Positions 15,333 through 23,642 of a stretch of DNA of 26,065 nucleotides are shown piece by piece; position 1 is the first letter of the stretch, and every line of letters begins with the position of its first letter. The notes beneath the pieces were generated by a model that worked only from the letters and a program-made list of their open reading frames with translations, was not told where the DNA came from and did no database searches. This DNA is from Ancylobacter novellus. GTDB lineage: Bacteria > Pseudomonadota > Alphaproteobacteria > Rhizobiales > Xanthobacteraceae. The DNA lies in contig QFQD01000050.1 in NCBI GenBank assembly GCA_003241485.1, positions 1 to 26,065 on the forward strand. Reading direction: 5' to 3'. A program made the translations under genes and the position numbers.

Positions 15333-17420
15333 ATGAAGGACATGGTCGTGCAATTCGCAGTCGATACTGGCGGCACATTCACTGACTTGGTCGTCCGCGA
15401 ACGCAGCGGAATCGCGCGCATGTTCAAGGCGCCGACGACACCGGACGATCCGATCCGCGGCGTGCTCGACGTTCTCGGCATCGCGGCCGAAGCGGCCGGC
15501 GAGCCGCTCGCCGCTTTCCTGGCGAGGGGCGAGCGTCTGGTGCACGGCACCACCCATGCCCTCAACGCGGTGGTGACGGGCAACACCGCCCGCACCGCGC
15601 TTCTGGTGACGGTAGGCCATCCCGACATTTTGGTGCTGCGGGAAGGCGGTCGCGAGGAGGCCTTCAACTTCACCAACGCCTATCCCGCGCCCTATATTCC
15701 GCGCGGTCTGACCTTCGAGATTCCCGAGCGCATCCGGCCGGACGGTTCGGTGATGACCTCGCTCGACGAGGCCGCCGTCGTCGAAACGCTCCATAAGATC
15801 GAGGATCTCGGCGTGGCCGCCATCGCGGTGTGCCTGCTCTGGTCCATTGCCAATGGCGCGCATGAACTGCGTGTCGGCGAGCTGATCGAAGAACACCTGC
15901 CCGGCATTCCCTATACGCTGTCGCATCAGCTCAATCCGTCGATCCGCGAGTTCCGCCGCGCCTCGTCGGTCGCCATCGACGCGTCGCTGAAGCCGCAGAT
16001 GGCGCGCTATATGAACGATCTCGAGGCTCGCCTGCGCCAGGCCGGCTTTCCCGGCCGCGTCCTGGTCGTGACCTCGCAGGCCGGCGTGATCGACGCCGCC
16101 GACGCCGCTGCCGCGCCGATCCACATCGTGAATTCCGGCCCCTCCATGGCGCCGATCGCCGGGCGCTACTTTGCCCGGATCGATGAGGGAGCCGAAAACG
16201 CCATCGTCGCCGACACCGGCGGCACAACCTATGACGTCAGCCTGGTGCGCCGGGGCGAGATCCCGACCTCCCGCGAGGCCTGGATCGGCCCGCCGTTCCG
16301 CGGCGTGATGATCGGGTTTCCCTGGGTCGACGTGAAGAGCGTCGGCGCCGGCGGCGGCTCGATCGCCTGGGTCGATCGCGGCGGGCTGCTTCATGTCGGG
16401 CCGCAGAGCGCCGGCGCCGTGCCGGGTCCCGTCGCCTATGGCCGTGGCGGCACCAGGCCGACCGTGACCGACGCTTCGCTGGTGCTCGGCCATCTCGACG
16501 CCGACAATTTCCTCGGCGGCGCCATGAAGCTCGATGTCGATGCCGCGCGCTTCGCCATCGAGACCCATGTCGCCACCCCGCTCGGCATCACCGTCGAGCA
16601 GGCCGCCGACGCCATCCTCGCGGTGGTCACCGAGAACATGGTGCAGGCGATCGTCGACATCACCGTGAATCAGGGTGCCGATCCGCGCGAGGCGGTGTTG
16701 ATCGGCGGCGGCGGCGCGGCGGGCCTCAATTCGGTGCGCATCGCCCGGCGGCTCTCCTGCCGCACGCTGCTGGTTCCGGAAGTCGGCGCCACGCTCTCGG
16801 CGGCCGGCGCCTCGATGTCGGATCTCAAGGGAACGTTCCGCACGGCCCGCTTCGCCACAACCGCGGATTTCGACTTCAAGGCGATCTCAGGTGCGATCAC
16901 GCAGCTGCGCGAAGAGGCGAACGCCTTCATCGCCAATGCCGGCACCGATGCGATCTCTTCGGAGATCCGATTCTCGGCTGATGCGCGCTATGCCACCCAG
17001 GTCTGGGAGATCGAGGTGCCGCTCACCGCCGGCGCCCTCGCCAGCGAGGAAGATGTCGCGCGCTTCGTCCGCGACTTCCACCGGACCCACAAATCGCTGT
17101 TCGCCTTCGACGATCCGAACTCCGCGGTGGAGATCATCGGCATCACCGCGGAAGCGATCTGCCGCTTCAGCCAGATCGAGACGCTGAAGCTGGAGACCGC
17201 GCAGCAGGCCGGCGGCGCGGGCTTCCGGAAGGCCTATTTCGGCGCGACCGGCTGGATCGACGTGCCGGTGCATCCCTTCGATTCGCTGGCCGTCGACCAC
17301 GAGATCGAAGGTCCGGCCATCGTCGAAAGCCCGTTCACCACGGTGGTCGTCGATCCTGGCGCCACCGCGACGCGCCGGGCCTCGGGAAGTCTGTCGATCA
17401 ATACGGAGGGACGCGCATGA
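15333..17420 (+). CDS. hyuA: HyuA-family subunit (hydantoinase A / ATP-dependent carboxylase alpha)
   Basis: About 695 residues from ATG 15333; the TTG at 15273 would add an unlikely N-terminus. The family has an actin/sugar-kinase-like ATPase fold: phosphate-1 motif VDTGGTFTDLVV (residues 10-21), VHGTTHALNAVVTG, phosphate-2 VADTGGTTYDVSLV (Asp294), then VKSVGAGGGSIAWVD and GGGGAAGLNSVRIARRL. The N-terminal hydantoinase/oxoprolinase domain is followed by the main and C-terminal domains. Members include N-methylhydantoinase, 5-oxoprolinase, and acetone and acetophenone carboxylase subunits, all ATP-dependent. It overlaps hyuB by ATGA and must act with it. Context (SDR, BKACE) makes ketone carboxylation as likely as lactam hydrolysis. 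Substrate is unknown. Confidence 0.9.
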   Translation: MKDMVVQFAVDTGGTFTDLVVRERSGIARMFKAPTTPDDPIRGVLDVLGIAAEAAGEPLAAFLARGERLVHGTTHALNAVVTGNTARTALLVTVGHPDILVLREGGREEAFNFTNAYPAPYIPRGLTFEIPERIRPDGSVMTSLDEAAVVETLHKIEDLGVAAIAVCLLWSIANGAHELRVGELIEEHLPGIPYTLSHQLNPSIREFRRASSVAIDASLKPQMARYMNDLEARLRQAGFPGRVLVVTSQAGVIDAADAAAAPIHIVNSGPSMAPIAGRYFARIDEGAENAIVADTGGTTYDVSLVRRGEIPTSREAWIGPPFRGVMIGFPWVDVKSVGAGGGSIAWVDRGGLLHVGPQSAGAVPGPVAYGRGGTRPTVTDASLVLGHLDADNFLGGAMKLDVDAARFAIETHVATPLGITVEQAADAILAVVTENMVQAIVDITVNQGADPREAVLIGGGGAAGLNSVRIARRLSCRTLLVPEVGATLSAAGASMSDLKGTFRTARFATTADFDFKAISGAITQLREEANAFIANAGTDAISSEIRFSADARYATQVWEIEVPLTAGALASEEDVARFVRDFHRTHKSLFAFDDPNSAVEIIGITAEAICRFSQIETLKLETAQQAGGAGFRKAYFGATGWIDVPVHPFDSLAVDHEIEGPAIVESPFTTVVVDPGATATRRASGSLSINTEGRA

Positions 17421-19231
17421 CCCGCGCCATGGATGGTGTCCAGCTTGCGCTCATCAACAACCGCTTCCAGGGCGTCGCCTGGAAGATGGCCAACACGCTG
17501 ATGCGCACCGGCCGGTCCGGCGTGCTCAACATCGCCCGCGATTTCTCGTGCTGCATCCTGACGGGCGATTGCGAGCTGCTGGCGGCGAACGACGCGCTGC
17601 CGATCCACATCCTGTCGGGCCCGGACATGATGGCGAAAGTGATGAAGAGCTATCACCCCGATCTGAAGCGCGGCGACCTCTTCCTCAACAACTCGGTCTA
17701 TCACGGCTGCAGCCACGCCGCCGACCACACCATGCTCATGCCGGTGATCGACGATGAGGGCCGCCACCGCTTCACCGTGCTGTGCAAGGCGCATCAGGCC
17801 GACATCGGCAACAGCATCCCGACCACCTATCACGGCACGGCGCGCGATGTTTACGAGGAAGGCGCGCTGATCTTTCCGTCGGTGAAGGTCCAGTCGGACT
17901 ATGTGATCAACGAGGACTATGTGCGGATGTGCCGGATGCGCATCCGCGTGCCCGACCAGTGGTGGGGCGACTTCCTCGCCATGGCGGGTGCCGCCCGCAT
18001 CGGCGAGCAGGAAATCATGACCATGGCCGACGAGCTCGGCTGGGACACGCTGGAGCGCTTCGCGCAGGACTGGTTCGCCTATTCCGAGCGCCAGATGGTC
18101 CATGCCATCCGCGCGCTGCCCGCAGGCCACGCCGAATGCTCCTCGACCCACGACGCCATTCCCGGCACCCCCGCCGAGGGCGTCACGATCAAGGTCGGCG
18201 TCGATGTCGATCCGGAGGCGGCGCGGATCGCCGTCGACCTCACCGACAATGTCGACTGCCTGCCTTGCGGCCTGAACCTGTCCGAAGCCTGCGCGCGCAC
18301 CTCGGCGATGGTGGGGATCTTCAACTCCATCGACCACAATGTGCCGAAGAATGCCGGAGCCTTCCGGCGGCTCCACATCAAGCTGCGCGAGAACTGCGTC
18401 GTCGGCATTCCGCGCTTTCCCCACTCGACCTCGGCAGCCACCACTAATATCGCCGACCGCGTGGCCAACTCGATCCAGCGGGCGATGGCGGAGATCGCGG
18501 ATGGCCGTGGCCTTGCCGAATGCGGGGCGGGCCAGCCCTCCGCGACCGGCGTCATCTCCGGGGTGCATCCCAAGACCGGGGCGTTCGTCAACCAGATCTT
18601 CCTCGGCATCACCGCCGGAGCCGGCGCGCCGGACACCGATGCCTGGCTCACCATCTGCCATGTCGGCAATGGCGGGCTGTGCAATCTCGACAGCGTCGAG
18701 CTCGACGAGCAGCGCCAGCCGCTGCACGTCTATTCGCGGCGCCTCGTCACCGATTCCGAAGGACCGGGCACCTTCACCGGCGCGGCGTCGGTCGCGGTCG
18801 AGTTCGGCCCGATCGGCTGTGACATGACCGTCGCCTATGTCTCCGACGGCGAGATCAACGCGCCGAAGGGCGTGCGCGGTGGCGGCATGGGCGGCGGCGC
18901 CTCCCAGATGCATATCCGCGAGGACGGCTCGCGGGTGCGCCTGCCGAACTGCGCCCAGGCCGTGCTCGCCGATGGCGAGCGCATCCTCTCCACTTCCACC
19001 GGCGGCGGCGGCTACGGCGCTCCGGAGAAGCGCGATCCCGAGCGGGTCGCCGTCGACGTCGCCGAAGGCCGGGTCACCCGCGAGCGCGCCGGCGCCGTCT
19101 ACCGCGTCGCGCTGACGCCGGCCGGCGCGGTCGACGAGGCCGCCACCGCGCGACTGCGTCTGCCGCAAGGCGACACGACTTCCACCGTCCCGCAGCAGCG
19201 GGAACTCATTGCTGAACTTCAAGGAGAATAA
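17417..19231 (+). CDS. hyuB: HyuB-family subunit (hydantoinase B / carboxylase beta)
   Basis: A 604-residue partner subunit of the hydantoinase B/oxoprolinase family. Family blocks seen are RDFSCCILTGDCELLA, GDLFLNNSVYHGCSHAADHT (the His and Asp ligands of the metal site), SVKVQSDYVINEDYVRM, LSEACARTSAMVGIFNSI, RRLVTDSEGPGTFTGAASVA and a glycine-rich end STGGGGYGAPEKRDPERVA. In homologues the B subunit holds the second active site, receiving the phosphorylated intermediate made by the A subunit. It starts in the ATGA overlap with hyuA, and the SDR gene starts 1 nt after its stop. No truncation is seen. Confidence 0.9.
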   Translation: MTRAMDGVQLALINNRFQGVAWKMANTLMRTGRSGVLNIARDFSCCILTGDCELLAANDALPIHILSGPDMMAKVMKSYHPDLKRGDLFLNNSVYHGCSHAADHTMLMPVIDDEGRHRFTVLCKAHQADIGNSIPTTYHGTARDVYEEGALIFPSVKVQSDYVINEDYVRMCRMRIRVPDQWWGDFLAMAGAARIGEQEIMTMADELGWDTLERFAQDWFAYSERQMVHAIRALPAGHAECSSTHDAIPGTPAEGVTIKVGVDVDPEAARIAVDLTDNVDCLPCGLNLSEACARTSAMVGIFNSIDHNVPKNAGAFRRLHIKLRENCVVGIPRFPHSTSAATTNIADRVANSIQRAMAEIADGRGLAECGAGQPSATGVISGVHPKTGAFVNQIFLGITAGAGAPDTDAWLTICHVGNGGLCNLDSVELDEQRQPLHVYSRRLVTDSEGPGTFTGAASVAVEFGPIGCDMTVAYVSDGEINAPKGVRGGGMGGGASQMHIREDGSRVRLPNCAQAVLADGERILSTSTGGGGYGAPEKRDPERVAVDVAEGRVTRERAGAVYRVALTPAGAVDEAATARLRLPQGDTTSTVPQQRELIAELQGE

Positions 19232-19232
19232 A

Positions 19233-20000
19233 ATGGAGCTCACGGGCAAGATCGCCGTCGTCACCGGCGGTTCTCAGGGCATCGGCGCAGCCATCGCGAG
19301 GCAGCTTGCGGCGGATGGCGCGATGGTGGGCATCATCGCGAGCTCCGATGTGGGCAAGGCGAAAGCCGTCGTGGCCGAGATCGAGGCCAAGGGCGGGAAG
19401 GCCTTCGCCGAGGCCGCCAACGTGACCGACGTCGCCGGCGTGCAGGCTCTTGTCGAGCGCGTCATCGCCAAATATGGCCGCATCGACATCCTGATCAACA
19501 GCGCCGGTGTATTCTACCCGACCCCGGTGACCGAGGGTGCCGATATCCCTGCGGCACACCGGATGATCGACATCAATCTGAACGGCACCTTCAACGTCAT
19601 CGCCGCCGTCGCGCCGCACATGAAGAAGACCGGCGGCAAGATCGTGAACATTGCCTCCTGCGCCGGCGTGATGGGGCTGAAGGCCTATTCGGTGTACTGC
19701 GCCACCAAGGCCGCCATCATCATGCTGAGCCGCTCGCTGGCGATCGAACTGGCGCCCTTCGACATCAACGTCAACGCCATTGCTCCCGGCAACACGGCGA
19801 CGCCAATGAACGAGGATATCCGCACCAAGCCCGAACTGGCCGGCTTCCTGACCGCAATGGCCGAGCGCACGCCGAGTGGCCAGACCTATTCCGAGCCGCA
19901 GGACATGGCGAACCTCGTCTCGTTCCTCGTCAGCTCGAAATCGCGGGCCATCCACGGCGCGACGGTGCTCGCGGATGAAGGCTTCTCGGCCGGCATGTAG
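19233..20000 (+). CDS. SDR-family oxidoreductase
   Basis: A 255-residue classical short-chain dehydrogenase. The start ATG 19233 has AAGGAG just upstream inside the end of hyuB. Cofactor motif TGGSQGIG is at 11-18, NSAGV follows the fourth strand, and the catalytic residues are Ser142 (NIASCAG), Tyr155 and Lys159 (YCATK). The C-terminal block IHGATVLADEGFSAGM is typical. The residue after the second strand (ASSDVGKAK) leaves NAD versus NADP preference unclear. In this operon it likely interconverts a secondary alcohol and ketone that feeds or follows the HyuAB reaction; this is inference. Confidence 0.92.
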   Translation: MELTGKIAVVTGGSQGIGAAIARQLAADGAMVGIIASSDVGKAKAVVAEIEAKGGKAFAEAANVTDVAGVQALVERVIAKYGRIDILINSAGVFYPTPVTEGADIPAAHRMIDINLNGTFNVIAAVAPHMKKTGGKIVNIASCAGVMGLKAYSVYCATKAAIIMLSRSLAIELAPFDINVNAIAPGNTATPMNEDIRTKPELAGFLTAMAERTPSGQTYSEPQDMANLVSFLVSSKSRAIHGATVLADEGFSAGM

Positions 20001-20108
20001 TCCGCGCCTTTCTCAAGGACAGCTACCCGAGCCGCGTCGCGTGCCGCGGCGCTCGGATGCCTTGCGCGCGTCTCATCGAGGCGCCGCATCCAGAACGAGG
20101 CCGGAGCG

Positions 20109-20570
20109 ATGGAGCGTGTGTCATCAATGCTTGCGTTGGCCATTGTCATTTGCATCGGCGCTGGCTTCGCCATGTCGTTCCAGCCAGTTTTCAACGCGGA
20201 GCTGGCGCGGGGCGCGGGCTCGCCTTTCTGGGCCGCGCTGATCTCGGTCGGCGTCTCCACGCTGGCGATGACGGTCCTCGTGCTGGTGTTCCGGGTGCCG
20301 CCCCCGGGCTGGGGGCTGCTGGCCATCCCGCCCTGGGGATGGCTCGGCGGCACCGTCGGCGTGATGTTCATCTGCGCCACGATCTGGTCGGTGGGTCGGC
20401 TCGGCCTGACCGGCGTGATCGTGCTCGCCGTGGCCGGCCAGTTCCTGGGCGCGGCGTTGGCCGACCATTTCGGCCTGTTCAATCTCGTGCGCCGTCCCTT
20501 CGATCTGACGCGGCTGGGCGGACTTTTGCTGATCGCGTCCGGCGTCGCGCTGATCCTGCGACGGCTTTGA
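20109..20570 (+). CDS. YdcZ/DUF606-type DMT transporter
   Basis: A 153-residue integral membrane protein with about five hydrophobic helices: LALAIVICIGAGFAMSFQPV, PFWAALISVGVSTLAMTVLV, WLGGTVGVMFICATIW, LTGVIVLAVAGQFLGAALAD and GGLLLIASGVALIL. The order and the Gln/Asn-containing first helix match the DUF606 (YdcZ) branch of the drug/metabolite transporter superfamily, half-size proteins that probably dimerise. It may export or import a pathway intermediate. It is followed 6 nt later by the VOC gene and is probably part of the hyu operon, after a 108-nt gap. Confidence 0.85.
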   Translation: MERVSSMLALAIVICIGAGFAMSFQPVFNAELARGAGSPFWAALISVGVSTLAMTVLVLVFRVPPPGWGLLAIPPWGWLGGTVGVMFICATIWSVGRLGLTGVIVLAVAGQFLGAALADHFGLFNLVRRPFDLTRLGGLLLIASGVALILRRL

Positions 20571-20585
20571 CACAAGGTGATTTCG

Positions 20586-21101
20586 TTGAGTGCACAGAAA
20601 ATCCTCGGGCAGGTCGCCCCGCTCGAAATCGGTCTGACGGTGCGCGACCTTGAAGGTTCTCTCGCCTTCTGGCGGGACGCGCTGGGACTGGCGGAAATCT
20701 CCCGCATCGACAATCCGGTCGACACGGCGTGCAGCAGCGGCATTGCTTCCGGCGCCTATACTGTGGTGCGGCTTCAGCTGCCCGGCGGCGAGCGGCTCAA
20801 ACTGTTCGAGCCGGTCGCGCCTGCCGGTGCCGCCCATCCCGGCGAACGGCCCTTGTCGACGGTTGGGCTGGCGTTCATCACCCTCATCGTCGACGACATT
20901 GCCGGCGTCATCGACGACATGGCCGCGCGCTCATTCGAGGCCCGCCTGCCGGATCCGGTGGAGCTGCGGCCGGGCGTATTCGTGGCGCTGGTCGACGATC
21001 CGGACGGCAACGTCGTCGAGCTAGTGCAATACGTCGATCTGGCTGTGTATCGGCCGGAACTCGCTTTGCATCGGGCGCGCATCGCTGTCGGCCCGGCCTA
21101 G
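20586..21101 (+). CDS. VOC-superfamily (glyoxalase-like) protein
   Basis: About 171 residues with two beta-alpha-beta-beta-beta modules of the vicinal-oxygen-chelate fold: module one LEIGLTVRDLEGSLAFWRDA, module two LAFITLIVDDIAGVIDDMAA, ending in DDPDGNVVELVQYVD, whose Glu is a usual metal ligand. The first-strand His common in glyoxalases is replaced by Glu in LEIGL. I favour TTG 20586 as start because AAGGTGA sits 5 nt upstream; GTG 20577 is the alternative and overlaps that site. It is likely a lyase, isomerase or dioxygenase-like enzyme acting on a pathway metabolite; the exact reaction is not deducible. Confidence 0.8.
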   Translation: MSAQKILGQVAPLEIGLTVRDLEGSLAFWRDALGLAEISRIDNPVDTACSSGIASGAYTVVRLQLPGGERLKLFEPVAPAGAAHPGERPLSTVGLAFITLIVDDIAGVIDDMAARSFEARLPDPVELRPGVFVALVDDPDGNVVELVQYVDLAVYRPELALHRARIAVGPA

Positions 21102-21161
21102 AGCGCACCCTTCTTCAGGCTCACTTCGCGTCATTTTCAATCCTCCTTCAGGAAGATCGCC

Positions 21162-21389
21162 ATGCCCTTCATCAATGTGAAAGTGCCGCAGCGCGGCCTG
21201 TCCCGTGCCCAGAAGGAAAGCGTTGTCCACGGCATCACCGCCGTCATGGTTGATATTCTTGGCGAAGCCGCGCGCCCAGCCACTCTGGTGCTGGTGGAGG
21301 AAGTGCCCGACGGTGGCTATGGTCGCGGCGATGAGATCCTGATCATTCCGGACAGCTCGACGGCGTCGCCAGGGACAGGTGTCGAGTAG
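21162..21389 (+). CDS. 4-oxalocrotonate tautomerase family protein
   Basis: A 75-residue small enzyme starting MPFINVKVPQRGLSRAQKE. After loss of Met, Pro1 is the catalytic base of the 4-OT family; VTLVLVEEV-type strand (here ATLVLVEEVPDGGYGRGDE) follows. Such proteins form hexamers and interconvert enol and keto acids in ring-cleavage pathways. AGGAAG is 6 nt before the ATG. It is the last gene of the catabolic cluster, consistent with handling unsaturated or keto intermediates. Confidence 0.85.
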   Translation: MPFINVKVPQRGLSRAQKESVVHGITAVMVDILGEAARPATLVLVEEVPDGGYGRGDEILIIPDSSTASPGTGVE

Positions 21390-21711
21390 GCTATGGCTTA
21401 GAGATCGGCAAAGATGGTGCATTATTGCCGAAGTTGGCTTCTCGCTATCAGCCCCGAACCTCGGCCTGAATTTGCAGGCTCCGGCTCAGCCGGCTGAGAT
21501 CCCCTTACCTATCGAGATTCCGCGCGCGGGCGCGAGAGTTGAGCTCGCGATCATGCAAACGGGCGACGTTCGATGCGGGCGAAAGGTCGTCCAGCAGGGC
21601 TCATCCCGAATGTCCCGTCAGGCCGTCTAACCTGCGGTGGAGACGTGGTAAGGTCATCATCGGACAGTCCGTGTCCGCGCACGACTATCCTTGGCCACCC
21701 GCCTTCTTCCG
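21390..21711. other. Intergenic stretch after the catabolic cluster
   Basis: About 320 bases with no supported gene. An inverted repeat TCGGCAA (21405-21411) / TTGCCGA (21425-21431) could be a weak transcription end, but no T-run follows. A 14-bp palindrome CTCAGCCGGCTGAG is at 21485-21498. The stretch then runs into insertion-sequence remnants. Confidence 0.4.
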
Positions 21712-21818
21712 GGGCGCCGCAGCTTCTTGCGGAAGACCGGGGCGCCGGCAGCATCTGCGCCGTGCGCCTGAAAGACGTTTTTGGCCAGATCCAGGCCGAT
21801 CGTGCTGACCTCCGTCAC
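21712..21818 (-). pseudogene. IS110-family transposase, N-terminal fragment
   Basis: Starting at GTG 21818, with GAGGAG upstream on this strand, the frame reads TIGLDLAKNVFQAHGADAAG then APVFRKKLRR. This is the diagnostic DEDD-domain start of IS110/IS1111 transposases (the first catalytic Asp in GLDLAK). Homology stops after about 33 residues, so only the 5' tip of the gene remains. Confidence 0.8.
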
Positions 21819-21848
21819 GGACGCTCTCCTCTGGTGGTTCCGAAACGC

Positions 21849-21960
21849 CACCACCTTGGCACGTCGGTGCCGTCGGGGGCGTCCACCCCATCATTGGAAG
21901 ACCACGACCTTCGTCGGCGCGCTGACCCTTCGCGGCTTCATCGCTCCTTGGGTGGCCGGC
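21849..21960 (+). pseudogene. IS630-family transposase, internal fragment
   Basis: The plus-strand frame contains HHWKTTTFVGALTLRGFIAP, which matches the conserved HWKTTTF...L...G..AP segment of the DDE transposase of IS630 elements. Upstream residues fit only loosely, suggesting an indel, and the frame ends at a TGA formed at the junction with the next fragment. Confidence 0.6.
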
Positions 21961-21961
21961 T

Positions 21962-22114
21962 GAGGTCGCGCTCGCCTGGCTGATAGCGCAGGAAGGCGTC
22001 ACCGCGCCTATCGCCAGCGCGACCCATATCGGCCATGTCGAGAGCTTCGCTCGCGCCGCCGCGCTCGTCTTGACGGCGGAGGACATTGGCGAATTTGATA
22101 GCGCCAATAGGTAA
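21962..22114 (+). pseudogene. Aldo/keto reductase, C-terminal fragment
   Basis: An open 50-codon stretch ending in TAA reads EVALAWLIAQEGVTAPIASA, THIGHVESFARAAALVLTAE, DIGEFDSANR. This is the final part of an aldo/keto reductase: the VALAWL..Q.GV...I...T NADPH-phosphate-binding region and the L(T/S)AED end. It lacks a start and the barrel core. It directly abuts the IS630 remnant, so the gene was probably cut by transposition and deletion. Confidence 0.75.
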
Positions 22115-22360
22115 CGCAGTTGACCTGTCGATCGACGTCAGACTTAGCAGCAGGTCCGCGAGCCCGTCGACTGGCTCGTATTCTTCCATGCACGCGGGGC
22201 CCGAGGATATTGTGGCCGCTTGTTGCGCTGCTCGACATGCTCACCGGCGGGCTCTCAGACGGTGAACTGCGCCGAGCGATTTTCGTGCGCAATCCCGAAG
22301 CCTCCTCGTCGGCCGATGCGGAAGCTACCGCACCCGCCCGGGATTCAGTTCCGGTCCTAG
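22115..22360. other. Unassigned remnant DNA between gene fragments
   Basis: About 250 bases. A plus-strand frame contains LLDMLTGGLSDGELRRAIFV, which looks protein-like but I do not recognise it and it has no good start. The stretch may be the tail of another broken gene. It ends in CTAG next to the likely IS end. Confidence 0.3.
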
Positions 22361-22690
22361 GAGCCTGTCCGAGTAACGGGGGCGACGGCCCAGAATGGTA
22401 TGGTGATGGTGCGTTAGTGCTCCTTCAGTGCGGGTTCTTCGCGAGCTTGAGGAGATTGTGGGCGGTGCAGATCATGGCCCATTCAGCCCGGACGTGATCG
22501 AGACCTCGTAGCAGGAATTGGCGAAATCCCCTGGCCTGCTTGATCTGTCCGAAGACGGGCTCGACCACCTGTTTGCGGAGCCGGTATCGGCTGTGCCGTC
22601 CCGCGCGGCGAAGGGTTTTGGCCATTTCGCTCATCAGGGGCATCTTCTTCAGTCTGCGCCGGCCTGCGGCGTGCGCCTCGCCATGACGGG
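22361..22690 (-). pseudogene. IS1182-like (IS5-group) transposase, C-terminal remnant
   Basis: The minus-strand frame from about 22690 to its TGA at 22425 reads HGEAHAAGRRRLKKMPLMSE, then RYRLRKQVVEPVFGQIKQAR, GFRQFLLRGLDHVRAEWAMI and CTAHNLLKLAKNPH. The Y-R-K...VVEPVFGQIK...RGF..FLLRG...V..EW..IC..HNLLK pattern is the C-terminal DDE part of IS1182-type transposases. The N-terminal two thirds is absent. The outer end near 22361 (GAGCCTGTCCGAGTAACGGG) is probably the element's terminal sequence, flanked by CTAG. Confidence 0.75.
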
Positions 22691-22766
22691 TGTGAATATG
22701 CGCGAAAATTGGCCTCCCTCAAATGACTTTCAACGCGTTGACTTTACTTGAAAAATCTCATGCCTC

Positions 22767-22800
22767 CTGGGGTCCCGATCAGCGCCGATCGGGACCCCAG
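22767..22800. terminator. Strong hairpin, 14-bp perfect stem
   Basis: CTGGGGTCCCGATC and GATCGGGACCCCAG pair perfectly across a 6-nt loop. It lies about 70 bp past the vapC stop (minus strand) and next to an IS remnant. A short TCGTTTT follows on the plus strand, and a T-run appears 12 nt beyond on the minus strand. It could be a bidirectional terminator or an IS-derived repeat. Confidence 0.5.
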
Positions 22801-22868
22801 TCGTTTTCGGAATTTATGTGCTGAATGAAGGAGCTAGGCCATCTCTAGCCGGGGTCCCATTTCCGCGC

Positions 22869-23330
22869 TTATTCACACGGACTCAGCGGAAAATCCGCCT
22901 CATCGTCATTCCACGGGTCGAACACGCTTGCGCCGGAGGGCTTCGTATCCCTCAGATTGCGCGTAACGAGATACAGATCATGCTCGATGGCGCATGCGGC
23001 GAGCAGCGTGTCGATCACCGGCGGCGCATGTCCGCTGGCCCGTTTCACCTCACCGGAGATTCGCCCCCAGCGCCGCACGACGGCGTCGCCAAGCGAAAGC
23101 ACGCGCGGGCCGAACCGCTCGGCGAGCGCATCGCGCGCCGCGATGTAACGCGGCCGCTCGGCGTGGTCGGCGGGCAGGTTGTGGATGCCCTTGTCGTACT
23201 CGGCGAGGGTCAGCACACTGATATGGAAGGTGTCCTCGTCCTGCCGCGCCGCCCAGGACTTCACCGATGGCGCGCCTCTCGGATTGATCAGTGCGGCGAC
23301 GACATTGGTATCGAGCAGCCAGCCCTTCAA
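22869..23330 (-). CDS. vapC: VapC-type PIN-domain toxin
   Basis: A 153-residue PIN-domain ribonuclease. Acidic active-site residues appear in order: LLDTNVVAAL (Asp7), LTLAEYDKGI (Glu), PPVIDTLLAACAIEHDLYLV with TRN (Asp), and the late VFDPW (Asp). VapC toxins cut tRNA or rRNA and are silenced by a cognate antitoxin. The ATG overlaps the antitoxin stop (ATGA 23327-23330). It looks complete. Confidence 0.92.
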   Translation of the reverse strand: MKGWLLDTNVVAALINPRGAPSVKSWAARQDEDTFHISVLTLAEYDKGIHNLPADHAERPRYIAARDALAERFGPRVLSLGDAVVRRWGRISGEVKRASGHAPPVIDTLLAACAIEHDLYLVTRNLRDTKPSGASVFDPWNDDEADFPLSPCE

Positions 23331-23632
23331 AGCTCGACATCCCGGCCGCGATCCGCCTCGCGTTCCAGGTCGAGGCCGCCGAGATGCAGGCTCTCCATGA
23401 ACGCGACGAAGGGCGGCCGCGGCTTCTCGGGCACGAGACGTTCGAACTCCTCGACGCTCATGACGACGACGGCGTCCTGACCCCGCACCGTGACGCGCTG
23501 CGGGCCATCCTCGCGGGCATGGCGCACGACCTCGCTGAACCGGGCCTTCGCATCCTCGAGCTTCCAGCGTCGGGCCGCCGTTCGGCTACGGGATGCTTTG
23601 CCTGCCCTTGCACGCTCTGCCTGTTTGGCCAT
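23327..23632 (-). CDS. Phd/YefM-family antitoxin
   Basis: A 101-residue antitoxin. An Arg/Ala-rich N-terminal extension of about 22 residues precedes the Phd/YefM domain: WKLEDAKARFSEVVRHARED, then PQRVTVRGQDAVVVMSVEEF ERL (DNA-binding and dimerisation). The C-terminal tail (RPPFVAFMESLHLGGLDLER) is the toxin-binding part. It precedes vapC with a 4-nt overlap and presumably represses the pair through repeats at 23643-23658. Confidence 0.9.
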   Translation of the reverse strand: MAKQAERARAGKASRSRTAARRWKLEDAKARFSEVVRHAREDGPQRVTVRGQDAVVVMSVEEFERLVPEKPRPPFVAFMESLHLGGLDLEREADRGRDVEL

Positions 23633-23642
23633 CGATCCATAC

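Noticed and set aside
17234..19264. A 676-codon minus-strand open frame opposite hyuB
   Set aside because: It mirrors hyuB codons; hyuB has clear family motifs and operon overlaps, while this frame has none.
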